Assembly (NCBI GenBank): GCA_026873275.1
Contig: JANTUC010000001.1
Location: 2,728,001-2,792,000 of the forward strand
Reading direction: 5' to 3'
Source: Pseudopithomyces maydicus
Taxonomy: Eukaryota > Ascomycota > Dothideomycetes > Pleosporales > Didymosphaeriaceae
DNA: 64,000 nt
The notes below the pieces were generated by a model. The model was given only the letters and a program-made list of their open reading frames with translations, was not told the DNA's origin and made no database searches. This document shows, in pieces, positions 10,966 through 22,924 of this stretch. The stretch's first letter is position 1; the number at the start of each line of letters is the position of its first letter. A program made the translations under genes and the position numbers.

Positions 10966-13429
10966 ATGGCGCCCAAAGTCGACGACGATTTCATCTTTAC
11001 CATCTCCGACCACGACGATGTCTCGGACGACGGCGCCGAGCAGCCGGACGACAAGCCGAAGCTTTCAGGCCGTGGGAAAAAGCGCAAGCTCGACGATGCT
11101 GCGCTGGTGAGACCCAAGGAAGCCCAGCCTTCCAAGAAGAGCAAGAAGAAAGGCAAGAAGAACCAGGATGTTATACCGGAGCTTGAGGAGGTGGATGACG
11201 ATGAGATTGCGGAGCCTGTGGAGGATGTCGATGATAACGACGACATTGCGAGCGACTTCGAGTTTACACCCGGTGATATCGACGTTGGCTATGTGGAGGA
11301 CTTCGATGGCTGGGAACCAGCCGCGAAACAGGACTCGAATGCGAACACCAAGGGCACAGCGGTTGATGTCGACGACATCATTGAGCGAAGGCGCGCCAAA
11401 CAGAAAAAATTGAACCCTGTCGAAGACAAGGAGGAGTCTGGGGACGACTTTGAGGGCTTTGGCGACGATGACGAGCTCCTGGCTGATGATGCCTTTGGCA
11501 TGGGTGCTGAGGAGAGCGAAGACGAGGCGGAGGAAGACGGTGACGGAAGTGAAGACGATTCTGAGGCGGGCGAAGAGGGAAACACAGAAATGACGGAAGC
11601 GGATGGTGACGATTCGGATAACGAATCTGTTGCCGCACCGGTGGCCCACCCTATGGACCTTGAAGACGCCGAATCAGACGCCGAAAGTGAGCATGAAAAT
11701 GCTGCCGAGGCCAAGAAGGCTGCAGAATTCTTCGCGCCAGAGGAAAGCATCACGAGCTCCAAGAAGAAGGGCGCCAAGGGGACCGGTACATCGTTCCAAG
11801 CCATGTCATTATCGAGACCTATCTTGAAGGGTTTGGCTTCAGTTGGTTTCACCGAGCCGACTCCTATTCAAGCCAAAACGGTACCCATTGCTATGGAAGG
11901 CAAAGACGTGGTCGGAGGAGCCGTTACCGGTTCCGGTAAAACCGCTGCTTTCCTCATTCCCATTCTCGAACGTCTCCTATACCGTCCCAAGAAAATCCCC
12001 ACCACCCGTGTTGCCATCCTCATGCCAACGCGTGAGTTGGCGGTCCAGTGTTTCAACGTTGCTCAGAAGCTCGCCGCTTACACGGATATAACCTTTGCCC
12101 AGCTTGCCGGTGGTTTCTCCTTGCGCGAACAAGAAGCCGTGCTCCGAACCAAACCCGACGTCGTCATAGCTACGCCCGGTCGTTTTATCGATCACATGCA
12201 GAATTCAGCAGGTTTTCAAGTGGAGACCCTCGAGATTCTTGTTCTCGATGAAGCCGATCGTATGCTTGAAGAAGGTTTCGAGAGCCAGCTGAACGAAATC
12301 CTGACCACGATTCCCAAATCCAGACAGACTATGCTTTTCTCGGCGACCATGTCAACTTCGGTCGACAAGCTGATCCAGATTGGCATGAACAGACCTGTAC
12401 GGCTTATGGTAGACTCCAAGAAACAGTCTGCGGCTGGTTTGACCCAGGAGTTTGTCAGGATAAGAAAGGGCAAGGAGGATAGGCGCTTAGCTTACCTCAT
12501 GTATATCTGCAACAAGGTATACACTGATCGGGTCATCATTTTCTTCCGACAGAAGAAAGAAGCCCACCGAGTGAGGGTGGTGTTTGCATTGTGTGGGCTG
12601 AAGGCGAGCGAGTTGCACGGTAACTTGACTCAAGAACAGGTACGTAGCTTTGGTTGTTCCGTCTCGAACGATGGGCAGTTGGATATGCTTTTCTCATGAA
12701 TTTGCTAACACATCTCAGCGTATTCAAAGCGTAGAAGCCTTCCGATCCGGCCAGGCCAACTTCCTGCTGGCGACTGACGTTGCTTCTCGTGGTCTTGACA
12801 TCAAGAACGTTTCGACAGTCATCAATTATGAGGCCCCGCAAACACACGAAATCTATCTCCATCGTGTTGGTCGTACCGCGCGTGCTGGACGCAGTGGACG
12901 TTCTTGCACGATTGCTGCTGAACCCGACCGAAAGGTGGTAAAGCAGGCCGTGCGAGCGTCTCGGACACAGGGCGCCAAGGTCGTCAGTCGACAAGTGCCT
13001 CAAGAAGAGTCGGACAAGTGGACGAAGAAGCTTCGTGAGCTTGAAGGAGAGATCGAAGAGGTGCTCCAGGAGGAGAAGGAGGAGCGTGCCATGAGTATCA
13101 CCGAACGTGACTTGAAACGCGGAGAGAACTTGATTGTCCATGAAGATGAGATCAAATCTCGGCCAAAGCGAACGTGGTTTGAGTCTGAAAAGGACAAGCT
13201 CTCGGCGAAGGAAAAGGGGGCTGCGCTGTTGAATGGGCCTCAGAAAGGAGAGAAGAAGAAGAAGCTGAGTGGCAAAGACCGCAAGAAGCTGGATCTCCAG
13301 GACACGCGAAGCGAGGGCAGGGTGTGGAAGAAGGGCAAGGAGGACAGGGGCAAGAAGACGCTCAAGGGGAAAGACGGGCCTGGAAAGAAGACACCCAAGG
13401 GCAAGCCCAAGGCTGGCGGCAAGCGTTAG
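10966..13429 (+). CDS. DRS1: DEAD-box ATP-dependent RNA helicase Drs1
   Basis: Two exons (10966-12639, 12719-13429) give 794 residues. The N-terminal 290 residues are very acidic with Lys-rich patches, as in Drs1. All helicase motifs follow: the Q motif (GFTEPTPIQ), motif I (TGSGKT near 320), PTREL, TPGR, DEAD near 427, SAT near 458, then in RecA domain 2 VIIFF, the ATDVASRGLD block and HRVGRTARAGR. The C-terminus is Lys-rich and coiled-coil-like. Yeast Drs1 is a nucleolar helicase needed for maturation of the large ribosomal subunit; the same role is inferred here. The single intron lies between the HGNL block and RIQSVEAF. Confidence 0.95.
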
Positions 13430-14166
13430 GGGGAGTTCACCGTGTGTCGGCAGTTCATAGAATTAATTGCAAATGTCAATACCCATTCCAGCGCAAGACG
13501 TACTGAGTCCCGAGGTCAAGCTCTGAACACGTGATTCCAATGAGCCAGCAGGCCTGGGCTCGAGCTCTCGGTGCACGCGGTGATGCAGCGTTTCCGCGGT
13601 AGGGCTGGATGCCAAGGCCGGTTGGGCCGTATACGCGGAGGGCGGCGGAGGAGGCGGACCAAATGTTCAGCGCCAACTGGACGAGTGCAATTTCATCATC
13701 TCACCCTTTGCGCCTGCCTGCTCAGCTCAGGCCTCCTTCACGCTGCCCAGCTGTCTGCACTCCTACACCACACTCGAACGCATACTCGCGCCTACACGTT
13801 ACGCAGAACAAGCTCAAGCTCAAGCTGCCGCTGCCGCCACACGCACGTACCCTTTCACGGCCGCCGAGCACCCCTGCTACCGTTAGCATCTGTTATCGGC
13901 TTATCGGCGCCCCTGGAATAACTTTTGTACACACATCTCAGCAAGAGTCCCGCCGCGAGATCCCCGCCTGTTTGTCGCTTGCCATCTAGAGCTCGTCACG
14001 TATCCAAAACCACGACAACCGCATCGGTGACGCAGGCGGAGGGGCATACATCGACCAGAGCCCGGAGTGGGTACCATCACGCGAAGACACACAACAGCTA
14101 CCAACACCAACACCTGCGGGGTTATCTTCCGACACATTTCAAACATTCTTTCTTCAACATTTGAGA
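13430..14166. other. intergenic, upstream of PIS1
   Basis: No gene seen. The stretch is C-rich on the plus strand before the start of the phosphatidylinositol synthase gene, consistent with a fungal promoter and leader. Confidence 0.6.
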
Positions 14167-15229
14167 ATGCCGGAAACACGTTCAATGGCTAATGGCAACG
14201 GCGCTGCTGTTAGGAGCAGGCAGCCACCTCAGGAGGAGGGGGAAGAGGAGAACATCTTTCTGTTCATTCCGAACTTGATCGGTATGGTTCCAAGGTTCAT
14301 AGCATTCTCTCCAGCTGACCATTTCCATAGGCTACGGTCGTGTTGTCCTCGCCGTCATATCTCTCTACTACATGCCGCTTCACCCCCGCACATGCACAGC
14401 CGCATACAGCATATCCTGCCTGCTCGACGCCCTCGACGGCATGGCAGCGCGCAAATTCGAGCAGTCCACAAAGTTCGGCGCCGTGCTCGACATGGTGACG
14501 GACCGCTGCACAACCGCGTGTTTGCTCGTCTTCTTGGCAAGCGCCTTCCCAAGGTGGAGCATTCTCTTCCAGGGTTTGATCTCGTTGGATCTGGCGAGCC
14601 ATTACATGCATATGTATGCTACTTTGAGCATGGGCGGGAGCAACCAGAGTCATAAGAAGATCGATGAGAGCCGGAGCTGGATGTTGAAGATGTACTATTC
14701 GAATTCGGTACGTGCCAGGCTGTCTCTTTCGTCAAATCTAGGGATAAAGAAACCCTCGGAAATTCGTGACTAACGAGTGCACAGAACGTTCTTTTCACCT
14801 TTTGCTTTTTTAACGAACTTTTCTTCATCGCCCTTTACCTTCTTTCCTTCTCATCGCCGTATCTTTCGCCCACGCTTCTCAAGGACCCACAAGCTCCTTC
14901 CACACTACAGCCCGGGACACCCGCGGCACCGAAACCTTCTATGATTTTCACGAGCCCCTGGTCGGCTGGCGCTATGGAGATGGCCAGGTAGGAACACTCG
15001 TATCTTTCAGGCATTTGATCTGCGGACTAACGGATTGAATAGGGCAAACAAGATGGACTCAACCATTCCGTGGATTTTGTGCATCTCCTCCTTCCCCATA
15101 ATGTTCTTGAAGCAGGTGATCAATGTGGTCCAGCTTGTTAAAGCGAGCAAGTGGCTTGCTGAGGGCGATCGCGCTGAACGCAAAAGGTTGGGACTTCCAC
15201 AGAGGCGTGGATCGAGGAAGACGCAGTAA
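14167..15229 (+). CDS. PIS1: CDP-diacylglycerol-inositol 3-phosphatidyltransferase (PI synthase)
   Basis: Four exons (14167-14281, 14331-14707, 14785-14987, 15043-15229), 293 residues. The CDP-alcohol phosphotransferase signature D-G-x2-A-R-x8-G-x3-D-x3-D is complete in the stretch from LDALDG to DMVTDR. Several hydrophobic membrane segments and the SHYMHMYA segment match PI synthases. It joins CDP-diacylglycerol and myo-inositol to make phosphatidylinositol in the endoplasmic reticulum. Compared with yeast Pis1 (about 220 residues) it has an N-terminal extension of about 30 polar residues and an insert in exon 3 (Pro-rich, around LLKDPQAPSTLQPG), both usual in filamentous ascomycetes as far as I recall. 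All junctions keep phase. Confidence 0.93.
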
Positions 15230-17402
15230 ATCAGCAGGTGCGATTTTAGAGTCACGGGAAAGGGGAAAGGGGGATGATTAGGATTTAGGGGTTAGGGAAA
15301 CAAAGTCTCGACGAATTGGAGGCGATGCAACTACTTTTTGCTTTCTACGAGCGAGCATGGTACGGTTTGGGTTGAATGGTGCACTTGTAAAATGTGCGGG
15401 CGGGGTTTTTTTTGTATCTTCTTTTACTTTTCTTCACTTTTTCGCGTTCACAGAGTCAGAGCATTTCGTTCGCTTAGGGGGCTGTGTATACTGATAGAAG
15501 GGTATTGGTTGGGTAAGGGCGTGGGTACGCACCGGTCAAGGTAGATTTGAAACTGCATCGTTACTATATTAATTTTAATCATCACACGATACAGGAGCAG
15601 TGTTAACTGTGAGAGGAGAGTAGAAGAGCTTGCAAAGCAGAGCGTTTAGCGTTGATTGGATTTACTAAAGAACCCCAACAAACTGGTCTGATACTCCATT
15701 GATGCCTCTCGTCCCTTGTTTATATACATCGCTCTGTGTTTTCTGTTGCTCGACTACTGAATTCTTTCTAGCCTGTTGATAAGGTTTACTTTTCACACCA
15801 TATACTGGTATTCCCATGATGCCATCTTCTCTCCGTACATCTACTCCACTGACACATTGTGTAAGAATCATTGCCCTATTCTTCCACTCCGTCAGCGTCC
15901 TGCTTGCAACGAAATAAAACATTGGCAGCAAGATCGAAGAAGAGAAACCTTCTTAATCGTCCCCCGGATGCCTTGAATTCTACACTCTACTTCCGCCCTT
16001 CAAGATCATGCGTTCTCACTGACGTGCGGGCGTCACACTCCTCTGTCCGGTTGCCCGTTCATCCTTTCTTCTTCTTGCGTATCAAGTGGGTAAAATGGCT
16101 CAGTGCAACTCAATTTTGCGCCCGAGTCTCTATGAGGAGGGACAGTTTCCGTTGGGACTGTGCCTGGTGCGGAGGAGCGGGAGAGGGAAGCGAAACAGCA
16201 GCCTGGTGTGGACAGACATGAGTTATCGAATGCGCAAGGAATACCCTCGCAATTTTCTGGATTGTAGATATTCTGAAGGTACTGTGCTCTGTTGTTGTGA
16301 TTTTTCCGAAGATAGACAGTTGGGGCCATCAGTGTGTGTTGTCGTGTGATGATGTATCGGTGCGAATGACAGTAGGAGTAGGTAGACCAAGGGACCTCAA
16401 CCGGTCCAGCTGTCTGTTGCACATAGAACACATGTTATCAACTGTGGCCCAGGAAATGAATCGATGACCAAACTCTACATCGAAAGTATTCGTTCAAGGT
16501 AAAGATGAACATATCAAGGAAAATAAGCGTAGGATGCCTTACCCAAGTTTATTTCAAAGTTCGATGGTGCGGCTGTCTTGAGTGGTGGATATCCTTTTGA
16601 TTTCGAGAGATGAGATGGTATGCAAAACCGAGGGAGACCAAGAGGAGAAGCGAGGCCGGGTCCATGATGGGTTCCAGTGGTGATGAGCAAAACCGTACAC
16701 CTCATTACCTAGAGATACCTTCTATATATGCTGCTGTAGAAAGTGTAGAGAGAGAGCGCACAGGCTTAAAACAGGAGCAGAGGAAGATGAATTTCATGTG
16801 CCGGAACAAGCGATTGGTACATCGTTTTTGGTTGTGGGCTCGTGGAGAGAGATGTTTTGTCAACCATAGACTCGGGTTTTCCGCGCCAATGAAGAAACCT
16901 GTGGGTGTAGTTCCGCCACACCCATTGGAACCACGGCCACACACGCAGCGGCGGGGCAACCAGCGCACTCCACCCATCCCGAGGTCTACATGTCATCACG
17001 TGGCAGACCATGCTCTACGGTCTACTTTAGTTCTTACACACGCCCGTGGCTCCATTATCTATGACTTGTGATGACAAATTCTTTCCAAGCATCATCGAAT
17101 GAACCGATATTGACAAACATGTGACATTCAGAACTAAACAATACGGCGTGCTCAAGGGGTATGCTAAAGCTATGAGCTAAATATCTCATCTCATCAAAAC
17201 TGCCAAAATGTCTGTGTGCCTCGCAAATAGCAAATCGCCAATCTCCATCTCGCTACCATCAAACATTCAAGCACACTTCTCAAGACATCTAATAAGGTAT
17301 TCGCAATGATCTTGCCGAAAAGATGTGCACCCAGAAAGTAAACTTTTTACCCGACCATGTTCAAGTAGCCAAGGAATCCTACATACAAGCGTAACAAACA
17401 CA
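15230..17402. other. intergenic region of about 2.2 kb
   Basis: No supported gene. An ATG-started frame of 153 codons at 16610-17071 has no recognisable family or composition and overlaps frames on the other strand, so I do not call it. The region separates the 3' ends of PIS1 and the minus-strand Hsp70-like gene. Confidence 0.55.
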
Positions 17403-19818
17403 CTACCTGAATCGGGCCGTGCAGCGACCCATGACTTCGCCCTGGCAGACAAGCTCGGCATTGAACTCTGATCCATCAAGCGTCAGGTAAATATCGAAGT
17501 ATACGCGGTAGAAGGTGCCCTGTGGCGTGTCCATGCGTTCAAAGTCCTTTTCGAGGTTCTTCCGAGAGAGATCTGAGGTGAGCGTGACGACTTCCTTGAT
17601 ACCTACGGGTCTGTCAGTATTTACTATATTAGAGAGTCAGGGTACAACATACGTGGGTCCTTTGTGTATTCTGGGCAAACGTCGTCATCGCAGGCGTATA
17701 GGATGTCTTCGTACATGAGCGTGGCGCCCGGTGCCACTTGTCGGAAGAAGGAGACCTTGACAGGCTCGCCAATCTTGACACGCTGCCCCTTTTGCACGAA
17801 AATCTGGCGTGTGTACTTGCACCTGTCTTTTCCATCAAGCGATGGGACGCGGTACTGTTCGGGATGGTGACCCTCTTTGAACGGCTGTAACGTAGCCATG
17901 AGATAATGCCGTCGGGCAACACGATGTGTGACGATTCTCTCGGTAATACCAGCAGTAACGGCGCCCTTGACGATAGCAGCGACAGAGTCCATGGGTCTAA
18001 CTACCTTGGACTGGAATTGCGGTGGCACGTGGAGCTTAATCTGTTGGAAAAGGTATTCAGACGCACCGAAACCACCAACAACCAGCACATTCTACACAAG
18101 TTAGCGGTTTAACAGACAATCCTGTGGCGAGGACGCACCTGTAGTGACCTGTTTTGTGCCTGAATGGCAATGATCTGATTTCGTACCAGCTCCAAGATTC
18201 GGTTAACGACGGGTTCGAAGCACTGCAGGATCTCCTCGTTCGTGAAGGTCATATATCCTTCTTCGATACCAGCTTCAGGGAATTCGGCTTCAATACCAAC
18301 ATCGACAGCCCATTTCTGGCCGTTGTTGCGGAAATCAGCCTTTATTCTGTTCTCGAAGTCCATGATACATTTGGCGTAAACCTTGCCGGCGGTCTTGGAG
18401 CCATCGGGCAGCTTCATCTTGCGGATCTTGGCCCTTAAAATATTACTAAAGTTGCGGTTCAGCGCAGTTGAACCGCACGAATCACCAGAACCAGCTGTGC
18501 ACTCGGCTACGGAAAAGGGTTGTTCTTCCTCGACCTCGTAAGCGATCAAATCGACGGTACCACCACCACAATCGACGATAAGTACGGCATCGTGGACCTT
18601 GACGTTCAAAAGACCAGTCTTGGTACAAAACATGGCTGCGGCTTCGGGCTCGGTGATCAAAGTCAGTCTGTTGTCATTCTCGTCGCGCAGAAAGCCGGCT
18701 TGGATAGCGGCGGCACGTGTTGCGGCCTTGCCCGCATCGTTCCAGATGGCAGGCACGGTCAGGTAGTATCGGATATTGCGCTCCTCTCGGTTGAACACTT
18801 CACCCAGCGTCTTTTGCAGCTGGTTGCGCATCGCCTGTCGCAGGTGGAAAAGGTAATCGGCTGCGACATCGATCTCCGACTTGCCCGGGGAAGCGGGGGC
18901 AGGTTGATGGGGTCGATGTATGTGTTTCCAGACAGCATGAGCTGCAGCTTGAACCACTCGACTTTTTGCACGCCCGGCTTGGGATAGCCCGTGGGGGCCA
19001 AGGCATCAGCGATGTCAGGGCCCCAGCCCACGACCTTTTGGTACTGGTCGTAGTACAGCACGGTGGGGATCTGTCGGTCGCATGAGGGTCGAGCAGGCGA
19101 GAGAGTTGGGGAGAAAGACGTACCTTTTGCTTTGTCTGGTTACCGGCTCCAGGCCATTCCGTGATGATGTCCTCCTTGGCCTCGGTGTTTGTGGCGAAGG
19201 CGAAAGCTACGCCCGAGAAGGTGGTACCCTAAGAGAGCGCGGTCAGCAGGCGGAGGGCAGGCCAGGGTGGGTTCCTGGCGGACTCACGAAATCGATACCG
19301 ACGATCAGCTGGGCCTTGGAGCGCCCCTCGCCGGCGACCTCTGCCATGCGTTGCTGGTTGTAGGCCATCTGCTGGTTGGGAGGCACGGGCGCGGGGTAGG
19401 GCTGCTGCTGCGGCTGGCCCTGAGGCGGCTGGCCGTAGGCCTGCTGGGGAGGGTAGCCCGGAGGCCCTTGCTGGGGAGGGTAGCCCATGGGCTGGCCGTG
19501 CTGAGGCGGGTATCCAGGGTTGGCGGTGTTGATGGGCGGCAGCGGGCTATTGGGGCGGCCCTGCTGCTGCTGGCCAGGCTGGAGCCCGCCGGGCGGGGCA
19601 TACGTGTAGGACGGCGGGCGGCCGAGGGGGTTGTTCGGGTTCATTTGCTGGGCGGGCTGGGGCAGGCTGTTCGTGCTGGTGTTGGAGGGCTGCGGGGAGA
19701 GCGAGGTTGGGCGCTGCGGGTTGGTGCTGCTCTGCTGGGGCGACGGCGAGGGGTTGTTGGACGCGCTTCTTCGTTTCGAACCCACTAGGTTCTTGAAACG
19801 AGCATTCATGGAGTTCAT
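17403..19818 (-). CDS. Hsp70-family ATPase with Pro/Gln-rich N-terminus (apparent frameshift)
   Basis: Exons read 19818-19288, 19228-19124, 19070-18139, 18091-17653 and 17602-17403. The first exon encodes a Pro/Gln/Tyr-rich low-complexity region with PGYPPQ-type repeats. The actin/Hsp70 ATPase fold follows: phosphate 1 (IVGIDFGTTFSGVAF), the LTVPAIW segment, EPEAAA, phosphate 2 (IVDCGGGTVDL) and the adenosine motif (VLVVGGFGASEY). No C-terminal substrate-binding domain like that of DnaK is visible, as in HSPA12-like proteins. Inside exon 3 the frame changes at a run of four G on the plus strand (18887-18890): the segment ending INLPPLP and the one starting PGKSEIDV lie in different frames. 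One extra base joins them and gives 735 residues. The first true ATG is 19818; 19809 is an alternative. Confidence 0.82.
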
Positions 19819-21123
19819 CAGCACAGAGGAGGGAGGGACGGAGGGAGGTGGGGTGTCGGGTGTTAAATTGGAAGCACGCTGCGGCTGATACAAGGCTGAC
19901 AGAGCTAACCCAAACGTCGTCCCGCTTCAGCAACACGCTCGCAAAGCCGCAGACGGGGTGCAAAATGGGCGGGCGAGGCGCAGCGATTGGGCCGTGGGGC
20001 GCGCAGGTGGACGAGCCCGGCGGCAGTGGGAAAGACGCTCGTTCTTGACGCTGCCAGACGGGCGTACGGTGCTGTTCGCAGCCTGCCCCTCCAGCCAGGC
20101 AGAGGTACGGAGTAATATTCACGCCGCCCACTCGTTTGCCGCAGCCACGTCTGCCCATGTCCCCAAGTCCCCAAATCCCCATGTCCTCCCGCCGTCCTGG
20201 AGGACCAGGCCCGAGGGAGCTGCCGCAGGACGGGCCCCTCACGTGCCGGCCCTGAGCAGGTGCCCGTCTGAGCGTCGCCTGCCCGCCTGCGCGCCATGGC
20301 CTTTGTTGTCGTCGACTCGTCGCCAGTCGGACTTGTACACCACAGCGCCGTGGCCAGGACAAAGGCGCCCTTGTTTGGCCCCAGCCAGCAATGGGGGTGC
20401 CGACTAGCCTGCTCTGGGGGCGCATGCTCACTCAGCCGGCGCGCGACGGCCAGCTGGCGGTGGCCGCTCCTCGACGTTGCTACACGGCAGTGCTGTACAC
20501 GGCCTGCATGTGCGTCCGAGTTGCATCAAAACCGGTGAAGGACGAGCTGGCGTCTGCGGTTTGCCTATCACGCCCGCCCCCTGCACACACCCATGGCGGG
20601 ATCAGCACTTTTCGTGTTCTCTTGTATCTGCTCTGTAGACTAGACTACCTACCGCATTATGTATACACCGCGTTTGCTCGCGTATGCAGCCGATGCCGAT
20701 GCCGGTGCCTTTCCGAGTCGAGTCCACTGCGCCCAGAAGAGCTTCGTTCTGGCATCGCGACATGCACTCCAGGAGTTTTCCTCTTGAATCGCGCTTTCCA
20801 TCCCAAGCCATGGATTATGTACTTCATCGCGACTTCCGCTCTGAGAGTCTCTCGTCTTACGTTGCGCCTTCCACCCTAAAAACCCTGTCTTGCATGGCGA
20901 CTTCCCCCGGCCCACCAACCATCACATGATTCTGTCTTGCGGGCTCGCGGGCACCGTGACTTGCCCACCACCTGGGCACACCTGGGCACCTGGAATCCAC
21001 ATGCATACTTCTACCCTTCCTCTTCCGTCATCTCGCCTGCTCCCAACACTGACTCGTCGTCGTGCGCCATGGGGAACGCCTCAATGTACCCCAGCACAGC
21101 CCGTCCCCACAGGTCTCGCCCCT
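19819..21123. other. GC-rich intergenic region
   Basis: Contains the promoter of the Hsp70-like gene and the 3' flank of the DUF3445 gene. Long frames on both strands at 19900-20500 are explained by high GC and low stop density. No gene supported. Confidence 0.55.
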
Positions 21124-22525
21124 TCAACCTACCAATGTGTGCTGACCAGCTCCGGATCTCCCTTCCCACGAGTAACAGCTTTTTTCTTCCATGAGCATCA
21201 ACGACTCGATCTGCATCCTCGTCGTCATCACAACAGCTCCCGTCACTGGCAGTCTCCTGAACATTTGCCGTTCGATGCGCGCATGCAGCGCCTCCGGTTG
21301 GAGGAAGCTGATATCGCCCGGAAAGAAATCCTTGCTTTCCTGCACAAAGTACTTTTTTACCAAGTCGGTTTCATACGGTCGAGCCGTCTGTATAAATGTG
21401 ACATGACGTTTGTATGCCGAGCTGCCGCCGTGATCTTCCATGTACGAGAGGATCTCTGCAAGTTCTACGCAAAGTCAGCAATGAAGCGCGTATCCCCAAT
21501 TACCAACAACTCACTCTCCCACGGCAAGACTGCTTCTTGCTGGCTATCGACCGAATGTCCAATCCGAGCTTTCAATCGCCATCCGGATGGGAAGCATGTA
21601 GCGCCCGCCAATCTGTCTTTATTAGCAAACGATTTATCCAATTCCTAACCCAATGACCAGCTTACAAGGTGAACTGTCCAGAAAATGGACTCTTTTTGAA
21701 TATACAAAAATCTTCACGAACCAGGCGGGCCATTGTGTCAAGCGTCAGCCACCCAAACGGTCCTTCCAGTGGATAGGCGTCCCCCGTTTGGCTGTCGTAG
21801 AGTTTCTTGATACCGTCCTCTGTTTGTTCCCAAAATCGCGCTGCATATTTCGTGCGCATGAACTTTGCGACCTCCTTCCATAGCTCACCACAAATTTGCT
21901 CAACCTCTCTCCCAGGCCGCATGTCAATACAGTTCTCGCGGCGTCGTTGATCCTCCAGAATCTGGTCGCGCGCCATCATCTGCTCGTCGTTGTAGTATGT
22001 TAACCAATCGTCTTCAGCCAATTTATGAAGTCCAAGATCACGAAAGCTATTCTGACGTGCAGGGAAGTGCTGGTTGTTGTACTCTTCAGCCGTCATGTCA
22101 ACGGGCATATCAGGAAACTCGCTCCCATCTCCACCATCATCTTGTTCGAAAGCCGGGAGCCTCGAAATTCTCTTATCTTCGAAGATTCTGCGCCTAAGGC
22201 TCGCACTTTCCATCTCTTGAACCCGCTCAAAGCTCATCGTGGTAGCATCCTGGCTCCAGTTTGTGTTTGTGACAATTTTGTGGCTTTCTCGGCGTTTCAT
22301 CTCTTGTTCTTTTGCCAGTCTTTCGCGTACATACAGAGGCTGGATGTCATACTTGCGAAATTTCTTGTGGAGCTGACCATCGTAGTACCACAGACGTGCA
22401 AGCCATGCGCCGACGCAGCAGCACCAGACGAAAAAAGTAGCGACGGTAATAAAGAGTAGCATGAAAGGCGCCAAGCTTGCTGACTTGACCATGCAGCTAT
22501 CAGCATGAATGTGGTTTTGCTCCAT
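21124..22525 (-). CDS. DUF3445 protein, haem-dependent oxidative N-demethylase-like
   Basis: Three exons (22525-21666, 21612-21515, 21464-21124) give 432 residues. A hydrophobic segment at about 21-45 suggests one N-terminal membrane anchor. Diagnostic family pieces appear in order: LVREDFCIF, then LAGATCFPSGW with IG (restored only by splicing the first intron), and ERQMFRRLPVTGAVV near the C-terminus. The family includes the bacterial dimethylamine-type haem demethylase alpha subunit; fungal members are widespread and uncharacterised. The part between the last two motifs is shorter and less conserved than I expect, and the last 25 residues look weak, so a further 3' exon may exist. It is followed on the same strand by a P450 and a cupin gene upstream. 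Confidence 0.68.
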
Positions 22526-22924
22526 TGCTAAATTTGGCAAATTCGTGTTGTAAGAAAGAGGTTGCCAGGCCGAGAATGAGTTTTTGAAGAGAGGCTGCCT
22601 GCCCGAGTGAACTGCTGGACGTCACAATACAAGTCTTGCTATTATGTGACGGGTGAGTAGTTCACTCAGTCCGCCCTTCACGCGGATCACTCGTATAAGT
22701 CGCGGAGTAGCCTTCACAACTAAATTTCAATAACCTATCTGTGTCTCTCAAACAACTGACCTCGGGATCTCCCAGAACCCGTGACCCGTTGTATTCTGAA
22801 GATGAGCAGTGAATTCCCGCAACGAATTAGACATCCAAAACAAGTTATGCTGAGCCCCGTCGATCACGTAATCTATAATCTCAATGGAGATTACCTCAGC
22901 ATGTTTTTAGTTTACACTTCGGTT
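22526..22924. other. short intergenic region
   Basis: Promoter of the DUF3445 gene and terminator of the P450 gene; nothing else seen. Confidence 0.6.

Noticed and set aside
16610..17071. ATG-started frame of 153 codons
   Set aside because: No motif, odd composition and an antisense frame of similar length; likely chance.
18893..18960. Possible intron bridging the Hsp70 frame change
   Set aside because: The donor would be weak and splicing would remove conserved residues; a missing base explains the data better.
20890..21648. Plus-strand frame of 252 codons
   Set aside because: It is the antisense shadow of the DUF3445 gene plus GC-rich flank; the minus strand carries the family motifs.
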